NCBI GenBank assembly: GCA_009602735.1
Contig: WELA01010100.1
Coordinates: 792,312 to 856,311, forward strand
Source of the DNA: Mesotaenium endlicherianum
Taxonomy: Eukaryota > Streptophyta > Zygnematophyceae > Zygnematales > Mesotaeniaceae
Reading direction: 5' to 3'
Length of the DNA stretch: 64,000 bases
Under the pieces are notes generated by a model. That model did not search any database. It had not been told where the DNA came from and saw only the letters and a program-made list of their open reading frames with translations. This document shows, in pieces, positions 35,486 through 44,430 of this stretch; the first letter of the stretch is position 1; each line of letters opens with the position of its first letter. Both the position numbers and the translations under genes were made by a program.

Positions 35486-35591
35486 CACACTTTCAATTGA
35501 AACATGTCCGCGTCATTGCCAACGTCCAATGTGTTCTTCACACTTTCAATTGAAACATGTCCGCGTCATTGCCAATGTCCAATGTGTTCCT
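35486..35591 (+). repeat. 53-bp tandem duplication
   Basis: CACACTTTCAATTGAAACAT..CGTCATTGCCAA(C/T)GTCCAATG occurs twice, at 35486 and 35539. Confidence 0.9.
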
Positions 35592-35955
35592 ACAAAAAAC
35601 TTTGTGATAAGTGACATGAACACTTTCTTTAAACACATTCTATTAACCACAATTTAGTTTCCAATCCAAACAAGAAACTTCTCTTTTCAAATAAACAATC
35701 AAGTACAAATTTTTATTTTGATGTTGATCTCGAGTCATCTAAAAATCATCAAAAGAGCAGATCCAAAAGTAATACTCTACATGGAGCACTTTTTTCCCAC
35801 TTTTTAACATTTGCAAATTTAAAGTTGGTCCTAATACATCTTACACTAAAGTGTATGTCACAATGATATCATCAAAAGATGACAATATTCAAGAATAACC
35901 TGGAACAATGATGTTTTTGCTATCTATCACTTGGACACATTTTATCAAAAGCCAA

Positions 35956-36591
35956 CAGCCAAGGAAAAATCACATTTTAGCGGTACACTGAAACAAAAGT
36001 TTGTATTTAAGTTGACACTGTGTGATTTCAAAGGAAGAAAATCAAGTATTGTGCAAATTATGGAAGATGTCTTTTTCAAAAAAGAATAGTCATAGCCTTT
36101 TTCATAATCTTTTATATGGGATATGAAATGAATCAAGAGTTGCTCAATTTTTTTATTGACATGTGCATTTGACTTAATACGCAAGTTGCTAAAGGAAAAA
36201 AAGCAATTGTTGAATTTAAAATTTCAAAATTGGTGTCATCTCATTAACAAAAAGCGCAAAGGTTCTTGTCCTTGTTCTTGTTTCTGTGTTATAAAAGTTA
36301 GACGGCGTCTAAATTGTATAATGTCACTAATATCTATAAACAAAAAAGTTAGTATCCTTGTTTTTCGTTTTTGTGCCAAAAACATTAGATGACGTCTAAG
36401 TAATATAATGTCACTAACATCCATTAACAAAAATGTTAGTACCATCTTTAAAAACACTATAATGTCACTAACATCCCATTAATAAACAACCCTCACAAAT
36501 AAGACTTAACTATCCTTTTAGAAACTTACCCATTATAGACTGCCTGTACAATGTGCTAATGTCCTGCACAAAAGACTTCCATCTGATAAGC
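35956..36591 (-). repeat. 636-bp repeat, block order B-A (circularly permuted partner)
   Basis: Read on the minus strand, block B is 36591-36237 and block A follows at 36236-35956. Block lengths (355 and 281) equal those of the plus copy. I saw only one substitution by eye. The B-A junction and both outer flanks differ from the plus copy, so this is not a simple inverted duplication. Confidence 0.92.
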
Positions 36592-36686
36592 CTAAACTAC
36601 TCACTGTTCTTAGAGATCTCTTTTGCAATCTTGTATAACATGCTCCTGTTGCCCTTCAAGATTCTAATTGTGTTTTCATCATCATA

Positions 36687-37209
36687 GTGCAGCAATCCTT
36701 CGTTCTCTCGAAACGTCGCAGGCGCAATCGACCTCAGATTGTTGTCCACAACAATCCCTTCCTATGTCTTAAAATTATTTGCTGTCACGTACTTGCTCAC
36801 CATCGTTCTTATCTCTGTAATAGTCGTCTTTCCTTTGTCCATGTTTTTGTACAACGCCTGCACCACTAGGTAAAGCATGTCGTACAGCGCCCTACACGCT
36901 CCCGTAATCATTATGGGCTTAGTGAAGTGCGTCATTTTTGCATCTTCATCTGGCTTCTTCTGCGCGGGTTTTGTCTTTACCACCTCTTTCAGTGGTGCGT
37001 GCACTCACGATCCGCGTTACCATCTGAGACACTATCTTCGTCTTGTGCAAGTTCTCAGACTCTAGCGTTTCATTTACGATATTGTAGAACCCTTCATGCT
37101 CTGACACTACGCTAAGAATATCGCATGCATTCTTGAAAGCTTCGACTTGGCAATGCGTGAATCTAAACTTTACGTACTTAGATGCCGGTTTTTCTTTAAC
37201 TTCGTCCAT
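36687..37209 (-). pseudogene. Coding-like island, unknown protein in two overlapping frames
   Basis: A patch with balanced base use inside the A+T block. One minus frame (37209-36946) starts MDEVKEKPASKYVKFRFTH and has an 87-residue protein-like sequence. A second frame (37004-36762) continues with KPAQKKPDEDAKMTHFTKP and ends near TANNFKT. They overlap by 59 bases, which suggests one ancestral protein with a frame change near 36950-37000, or two exons. Lys-rich, no known domain recognised. A minus-strand stretch below 36762 still looks coding-like to about 36600. Confidence 0.4.
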
Positions 37210-37219
37210 ATTCTTGAAT

Positions 37220-38140
37220 TATACTTCCTCTATAAACATCATATGTCACAGCACGCCAATTTCAATATATTGCAGAATTCACTAGCCACAGAAGCAAAAG
37301 CAGCAGGCATCATGTCTCACAGCACGTCAATATATTGCATAAGTCACTAATCTATTTTGCTATAATAATATATTATGTTACTACATGTTTAACTAATCGT
37401 TACGTGCACAATATATTGTAGAAATCACTAATTATTACATGCATATATACTGCAAACTAATTTATACACATGCATGAATATATCATGTGTGTACTACAGG
37501 ATAATTTCTTTTGCTAAAATATTAAATTTTAATATATTTACCTAATCATTACGTGCATACATAATGCAAATTACTTTACACACATGCATGAATATATCAT
37601 GTGTATACTGCAAGATAATTAATTTTGCTATGATATTATATTATTATATGTTTATTTAATCATTACGTGCATATATACTGCATAAATCACTCATTTAGTT
37701 TGCTATGATAATATATTATGTTATTACATGTTTAACTAATTGTTACATGCATATATATTGCAGATTATTCACTACGTGCATATATAATGCAGAGTAATTC
37801 ATGCATAGGTATATCATGACTATACTGCAGAATGATTTATTTTACTATGCTATTATACTATTATATATTCAATTAATCAGTACGTGCATATATGATGTAA
37901 ATTTACACACATGCATAGATATATCATGTGTATATTGCAGGTAAATTTATTTTCTTACATTATTGTATTATTGTATGTTTTACTAATCGTTACGTGCATA
38001 TATAGTGCGCGTGTAATGCACGGTCCATTAATTTATTTTACTATGATAATATACTATTGTTATTATAAATTTAACTAATCATTACGTGCATATGAATTGC
38101 AAGATAATTTATACACATGCATAGGTATACGTAAGTAACA
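37220..38140 (+). repeat. A+T-rich satellite with ACGTGCATATAT core
   Basis: About seven irregular units of roughly 110-150 bp. Each contains TAAT(C/T)(A/G)TTACGTGCATATAT(A)(C/A)TGCA, often followed by ACACATGCAT(G/A).ATATATCATG and by TTTGCTATGATAATATATTA. The ACGTGCAT core is the best-kept part. No coding capacity. Confidence 0.8.
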
Positions 38141-38415
38141 TTCTTCAAGATTTTCTAAGATCTTCCAAGATCTTCTAAGAAAATCCTACATGAACTTTTG
38201 CAAATGTATATCATGTATATATCCGAGAGTTACATGATATATGTTGTTTGGAATGCAACGTACCTATGCACATGTATATATTTGAAAGTTGTACACTCTT
38301 TTAAAAAACTTATGTTTGACTTGGATAATATTTATTTTATCTAGAATATACATAAGTAATATAATGTGACGTTTTAACTAATAAAACCACCTTACATATC
38401 GATTTATTAACAAAG

Positions 38416-38722
38416 TTATGTATAAACATAGTATTATATGTGTAAATATGTAACTATACAAATCATATGTATTACAACAGCTATAAATAATTTGTATAAC
38501 AAAAGATACATATGTATACCTTTGTATTACAACACACTGGAATACAACAAAAAAAAGTAGAACAAAGTCTTATGTATAAACATAGTATGATATGTGTAAA
38601 TATGTAACAATACAAATTATATGTATTACAACAGATATAATACATTGTATGATAAAAGATACATATGTATACCTTCGTATTACAACACATTGGAATGCAA
38701 CAAATAAAAAGTAGAACGGAGT
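38416..38722 (+). repeat. 154-bp tandem duplication
   Basis: Units start TTATGTATAAACATAGTAT at 38416 and 38570 and differ at scattered positions. Both end with a purine-rich AAAGTAGAAC.(A/G)AGT. Confidence 0.9.
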
Positions 38723-38759
38723 GTTATGTTATACAATATGTAACAGCATATGTACATCA

Positions 38760-39190
38760 TAAAAAATAAGTCATACATACATTATCTAAGTGTATACACG
38801 TGTGTTTATAATATATTGCATAATTTTATTTTTTTATGCACTTAAATAATGTATTGCATAAGATATATATGTATATATTTTTTGAGTGTCCACATGTGTA
38901 TTTTTACCAAGATATTATGTTAATATATCATTTACAAATATTTAGTTTAATACAAATCATGTCTTATTATGTATTATAACACATATAAATAATTTATATA
39001 TCATGTATGCATACGAATGATTCATATGCATAAAGTATATATGTATACATTATTTGAATGTATACATGTGTATTTTTACCAAGATATTACGTCAATATAT
39101 TATTTACAAATATTTTAGTATAACAGAAATCATATGTATCATAATGTATTACAACAGATATAAATAATTTGTGTTACAAAGTGTATGCAT
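38760..39190 (+). repeat. Approximately 174-bp diverged tandem repeat
   Basis: GTGTATTTTTACCAAGATAT occurs near 38895 and 39068. It is preceded by TATACAT..TTGA(G/A)TGT.(C/T)ACATGTG and followed by TTTACAAATATTT and a CATATAAATAATTT or GATATAAATAATTT phrase. A partial earlier unit starts near 38770. Confidence 0.7.
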
Positions 39191-39566
39191 ACATATGATC
39201 CATATGCATATTCATATGTATAGTGTATTCATATTGCTTATGTTTGTCTGCGTATATGCGTAAAACATACATAATGCGTATGTAAGCTATAATGTACGTA
39301 AAAAACCCAAAATGGAAAGAGGCAAAAAGATTCATAATTTGACGTAAGCTATGATGTACGTAAGAAACCCCAAAGGGACAAAAGAACTTCAAATTTAACA
39401 TATGTAAACTAACAAGATATACGTGTTTGGATAATATGGTTATACCCTGGGGCCCTTTCATCGCTGTTTGTTTGCGTTTAATTTTTATGACATAAATTGA
39501 TGATTATCGTTAAGCGTTGTTACGATGAGCAACAATTAGTGCGCAGGGGATATTAATGTTGTCGCG

Positions 39567-39935
39567 ATGAGCGAGCAGAAGTCTTCTCCAGACGTGTTTG
39601 AAGATGGATATAAATATGAAGATGGAAATGATGAAACATATGAAAGTACACGAACCCGTCAAAAGGCATACGTGGACTATGAGGACTATGAGGCATATGA
39701 GGTTATATTAGACCACCTATATGAGACATATGATGTTGCACTAAACTTCCTACATGACTACAAGGACTATGAGGCATATGAACGTACACACGATCTTTCA
39801 TACGTGTTTAAAAATAAAGCATATGAACGTGCACGAATCCGTGCACGTATAAAAAAATTCAAGCACCAATATATGTATATTAATTTTTACTTCTATAAAA
39901 ACATTAAATGTGTAAAACTTGTAATAGGGGATTAA
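39567..39935 (+). CDS. Hypothetical 122-aa acidic/Tyr-rich protein
   Basis: The longest uninterrupted ATG frame in the A+T block. The N-terminal half is acidic and repeats short DYEDYEAYE- or YKDYEAYE-type motifs (about residues 36-45 and 65-72). The C-terminal part is Arg/Lys-rich (ERARIRARIKKFKHQ), then hydrophobic. The third of codons with G or C is higher than in the flanks. No known family was recognised. The Tyr-repeat may have grown by internal duplication of GA(C/T)TATGAGG units. It could be a real small gene or a lucky open repeat. Confidence 0.35.
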   Translation: MSEQKSSPDVFEDGYKYEDGNDETYESTRTRQKAYVDYEDYEAYEVILDHLYETYDVALNFLHDYKDYEAYERTHDLSYVFKNKAYERARIRARIKKFKHQYMYINFYFYKNIKCVKLVIGD

Positions 39936-41189
39936 CATTCACATTATTTTACAAAAACAAAGATTTCGACTTCTCAATATTATGTGTAAAAAATTTAAAA
40001 CATGTATATACAAAAATATATATATAATATCTATTATTGATTCATAAAATACTTCAATCAATACACACTAGAAAACAACTTTAATTTCTATTTAGTTGAG
40101 AATTCTTGGAATTTTCTAATGATGATGGATATAATGAATGTTTTGAATTTCTAATCACATTTCAACGTTGATTGTCAATAATACGCCAGTAGTTGCCAAA
40201 AAAACGTGTAAAAATTAACATAAGATGAACTAAATTTTTTTATTTTATTTTTTTTTAAATCATATTTCTCAAATCACACAAAATATTCATTCATTGCAAA
40301 ATCAATTGACTTGGAAAAAACGTGCAACGACGACGAGCACTTTGAGAGTGGCATGAACAACTTGGTTTAACGGTCTGGACTGGCCCCAACACAAATCCAC
40401 GTAAAAACTAATTTCAACATTCAATGTTATACATTTCAAACACCTCACGATATAAAGCAAGTAAATTCATACACAATACAAAAGAGTAAATTTTGCAAAA
40501 TTAAAATTCCTTTCTGCTGCAGGCTTTTTCATACACACAATTACAAAAAAAAATTAAAATTTTGAATTTTTCTCATATGAGTGTAGTATTGCAATGGTTC
40601 AATTTTTTCTTTGTAAAACGGGGAGTCAACAAGATTGTTGTCGATGACACACGCGGTTGAGATAGAAACAAAGATAATGTGAAAGCAATTTGTAATCTAC
40701 AAAAATTATTACACTGAAAATTTTGATATTTTCGATGAGCAACAAAAATCAATTTTGTTGGTGTGTGATAAAAAATCACAAATACTTAGGGTACAATGAT
40801 CGCGATTTACTAAAATTAATCATGGAGTCATTTATCAAAAAAAAAAATTGATAAATAAACACGTTTAAGAATATTAGATCGTTACATCCAACTGGACAAC
40901 ATGACAAAGTCAATCTCAATCTTGACCTTCTACAAACAAGGTCAAAAACGTAACGTTTGACAAAATTGTCACTCAAAGTCTTTTTTTCTTACATTGATTT
41001 GGCAATTTTCGAAAAAATATTTTGTCTAAATTTTTACAACTATCTTACACTTGTGGAGGTTTAAAATAGATTATTTATTTATATTTTTTTTTATTTTTTA
41101 CATCTATATAGAAATTGTTTTCATTTTTTTTTAAAAAGCAGGAGAAGTCCTACAGGTCTTTGAAGGTGTTAGCGAAAGACTTTAACAAC

Positions 41190-41253
41190 GTGGTGGAAGA
41201 ATTAAGAAGTTCGCAATAGACATTCTCCACCACCTTCTTAATTCTTCCACCAC
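41190..41253. other. Perfect 20-bp inverted repeat with 24-base loop
   Basis: Arms are GTGGTGGAAGAATTAAGAAG (41190-41209) and its exact reverse complement (41234-41253). The loop contains a further CTCCACCAC, an extra copy of one arm end. It lies in a small patch of higher G+C (about 41138-41300). It could form a stable cruciform or RNA stem. Confidence 0.85.
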
Positions 41254-41458
41254 AGAAGACATTTGATACAGGTCGTAACAAGTACAACATTTCCTGGAAG
41301 ATTAAAAACAAAAAGAATGTAAAGAGGAACGGGACACGCACGATGGTGATGATAAAAAAATTAAAAAAATTGTTGTATATTTTTGTAAGCATTTTTTTTT
41401 TTTTTTATATGTTACGTATTTGAAAAGATAATAGATAACATTGTCCTCAAAAAAATTA

Positions 41459-41979
41459 TGTAACGATCTGTCACATGGCTGGTTACGACGCGTGCAATAA
41501 GACGTCAATCGCAACGGATTGCGATCGGTGGTGTTGGTTTAAATTGTATAAGTATAATTGGCGCGCAATTGTAGTACTTCAAGTTATCTCTTCGTTCGTA
41601 TCGCTATAATGGTATTGGAGCGCAAACGTACGCAACCATGTCCAGGAGACCAGGGTTCAAATCCGGCCGAGCACAAGAAACCGTGCTAACGGGGGTGCGA
41701 GAGTGTTTGATGATACGACCGTATGGCGATCTTCGGATCGTACAAAGAAAGGGCATTATCCCAAAACACTGTCCCTCGCGTCGTCGCGGCCTAAGTGTTC
41801 GAGACGTGCACACTTGTAGGTGGAAGGATTGTAACGATCCGCCACATGGCCGATTGTGGCGCGTGCGATAGGACGCCAATCGCGACGGAGTGCAATTGAA
41901 GATATCGATTTGAATTGTATAAGTACAATTGACGCGCAATCGTAGTACCTCAAGTTACCTTTTTGTTTGTATCGTTACA
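41459..41979 (+). mobile_element. TRIM (terminal-repeat retrotransposon in miniature), whole but old
   Basis: Two 150-bp LTRs (41459-41608 and 41830-41979), with TGTAACGAT at the start and ATCGTTACA at the end of the better-kept LTR, an exact terminal dyad. The element is bracketed by the 5-bp target duplication AATTA on both sides. Two bases after the left LTR lies TGGTATTGGAGC, a near match to the initiator-tRNA-Met primer-binding site. A purine-rich GTAGGTGGAAGGA precedes the right LTR. The internal part is only 221 bp and has no gag or pol, so the element relied on a helper. LTRs are about 79% identical by hand count, mostly transitions. It is an old fossil. Confidence 0.88.
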
Positions 41980-42190
41980 AATTATCACACATACTTCAGT
42001 TACTTCTTCATAAACCTCTTTGTAAACAACTAACAAAATATAATGATAATAATTTTTAAATATTTGATCATCAAATTACTAGAAGTCATATATTATAAGT
42101 ATGGTGAAAAAAATCATAGAAATAGTAAAATTAGTTAAAATTCAAATTTGACAAATTTAAATTTCTTAGGGGTAAATTTTTTGAATAATC

Positions 42191-42193
<3 letters not shown>

Positions 42194-42225
<32 letters not shown>
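42194..42225. repeat. (AT)n microsatellite
   Basis: About 15 AT units between the two TRIM copies, followed by a short G+C patch. Confidence 0.95.
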
Positions 42226-42227
<2 letters not shown>

Positions 42228-42357
42228 GAAGGATCCATGGTTCACCACGTGTCAATTCATTATATGTGTCGATGGGAGAATTTTACCGCGACTAGAATGG
42301 CCAATCAAAAAACAAATATGAGTGTTGTTTGTCAGATTGTTGTCAGATTCTCGACGG

Positions 42358-42577
42358 TATAGCAATACGAACAAAAACTGTAACTTGAGGTACTTTGATT
42401 GCGTGCCAATTGTACTTTATACAATTCAAATCCATTCTTTTTGGTCACATTTAGTCGCTCCACGCGACGTGTTGCACACTCCGCAACCGACACGTGGCGG
42501 ATCGTTATACTTCTCCCACCTACAAGTGTGCACGTCCCGAGCACTTATGCTGCGGCGGCGCGAGGAACATTGTTTTG
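42358..42577 (-). mobile_element. Truncated second TRIM copy
   Basis: On the minus strand, an LTR of about 152 bp (42509-42358) of the same family is preceded by the matching purine-rich end and about 65 bp of internal sequence (GTGCACACTTGTAGGTGG and upstream). The rest of the element is missing. Fossil. Confidence 0.8.
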
Positions 42578-42952
42578 AGATAATTTTGATTAATAAAATC
42601 AAGAAAAGACTTAGAATTTAAAATGTGAAAATCATCATTTGATACATATAGACATATATAATATTATGATAGTATTAAATTTCACTTCCAATAATTTATT
42701 TTAATTTTTTTGTAATTTAATCAAGTAGATCAAATACATATATTTTTTTTCTGATACTAAATATGTAAAATGTGATAGGAAAACAATCAAGACCATTATT
42801 TGAGATGTTAATTGGAAACTAATAATTTATATTATTTTTCAATGCAATAAAAATAAAATTTTAAATATACGCAAAAAACTATTTTCGTAATTTTTCTTTT
42901 ATACCGCGTATTGTTACACAATAGTGTAAAAAATAGGCCACTTCATATCAAT

Positions 42953-43255
42953 TTATGTAAAAGAGTGAAATGCATTGAGTGGCCGGTAAGTACGTACACG
43001 TGTTGGCCCAATCTTTTCAATGTTTGAATGTTCAAAGAAATTTACGTTGTTTAACGACCTTGTCGTATAATTTGAAAAAATTGTCTCTGCGACAATAGTG
43101 TGAGAATGAGACAACTCCAGTTCAATTACCTTCAAATTGTGAGGTGCATTGAAGGATGAGTACACATGTTGGCTCAATTCATCCAACGTTTGAATATTCA
43201 AAGGAATTTGCGTTGTTTCATGACCTTGTGGTATAATTAAGATTTTGTCTGATAA
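42953..43255 (-). pseudogene. Coding-like frame with internal duplication, unknown product
   Basis: A minus-strand frame is open from about 43255 to a stop at 42953. It contains IIPQGHETTQIPLNIQTLDE and, farther on, SNYTTRSLNNVNFFEHSNIE. At DNA level it is a diverged tandem duplication: units near 43143-43242 and 42968-43080 share CATTGA, GTACAC(A/G)TGTTGG, CAATGTTTGAAT / AACGTTTGAAT and TTTACGTTGTTT / TTTGCGTTGTTT. Base use is richer than the flanks. No ATG can be chosen with confidence and no family is recognised. Confidence 0.3.
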
Positions 43256-44239
43256 ATAAAAAACATGTGTGTTAATGGAAATATTTACAGATGATATATA
43301 ATTACTTTGTCAAGAAATAATTCATATTATTTACAATTCACATACGATAATAATATTACACAGTGAAGTTGGCACAAATTAATACATCTACTTGACGAAC
43401 ATTGTACGTGGTCATTTTGCACACTAGAACGTCCGTGTAATTGACCAATAATGTTTTCTTTATTTTTTTTATTTTTACGTTTATGTTTCAAGTTTACTTA
43501 TTTTCTTAGTTTTTTTGATTCTTTGTCTTCTTTTGATGAAACTGCACGTCACCATATTTTCCAGTCACAACTATACAAAAAACAAATGAACTCGTAGATT
43601 CATCATTATTATTAGTCATGAAGATTCTTTGATAATCTTCGAAAAATTACAATGCATCACTATCATTGTCTCTTCTTAACATCCAAAATACCCTCACATA
43701 TTTAACCACACATTTTCTATCAAAAGTATATTGTTTTGTTTGGATCTTGAACGTGAATTCACTATATAACACGTTAGAAAAATGTATATAATATGAATGT
43801 TTTTGATGACAAATAGTGTTTTTAATAATTTATGCTAGACTATACAATTATAAAATTCAAAAGATAAATATTATCAAATTAAAATATATCTTATTAACAT
43901 CATTGTGCATATGCAACATTATATTTTAAAACAAATTGCACTTCTATTGACCACACTAAATTTTATTTTTAAATTAGAATTTTTGAGCGACGCTTTTAAT
44001 CCACAAAATTGGACACGTCAGACGTCTGGAAAAATATTTTTATTTACCTCATGTTCAAACGTACAAAAATGTACTATCTTATTCACGTTGCAAAAATATT
44101 TTCATTGTGCAAAATCAACAAATGTGTCATCATTTTGTAGGTCTCTATAAACAAATCAACATTGTACATCAATTGAAAAAATATTAATTATAAAATAACT
44201 GTAGTAGAAATACTAGGTTTTATAATAGTTTAGATTACA

Positions 44240-44430
44240 ACAAGTATGAAAATAATAATCAAGTCCTAATTTTGCTAATTTTTTTTGATTCTAATCGTTG
44301 TTTCACGAGTATTGTATTCGTAAATTCTTATGTATGTGATGATTTGTCTATACTTAGAGTAATTTTAGTATCAATGTTACACATGTCAATTGGGACCTCA
44401 ATGTGCTCGAGGACTGGTTATGACACTCAT
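44240..44430 (+). repeat. Dispersed repeat, copy 2 (interrupted by the chromovirus LTR)
   Basis: Matches 30590-30768 up to GACACTCA and stops where the LTR begins, which dates the repeat as older than the LTR insertion. Confidence 0.7.

Larger units (their letters stand above)
18180..44230. other. Very A+T-rich, gene-poor block
   Basis: By eye G+C falls to about a quarter across this stretch, against about half on the left flank. Most open frames are short and low in complexity. Sub-intervals without any listed feature (for example 21000-22900, 28050-29800, 32000-33000, 39950-41100) show only A/T runs and no recognisable gene. Many different local duplications and a few coding-like islands are embedded and are listed separately. 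The block could be heterochromatin, a decayed insertion, or a region subject to strong C-to-T decay. Confidence 0.75.

Noticed and set aside
41609-41680. tRNA gene or tRNA-derived SINE, from A-box- and B-box-like strings
   Set aside because: The A-box-like string is the primer-binding site right after a 150-bp LTR, and the whole unit has LTRs and a 5-bp target duplication. A TRIM explains it better, and no cloverleaf can be drawn.
18180-44230. Recent insertion of a giant-virus or Polinton genome
   Set aside because: No capsid, packaging ATPase, polymerase or other hallmark could be recognised. A+T content alone is not evidence.
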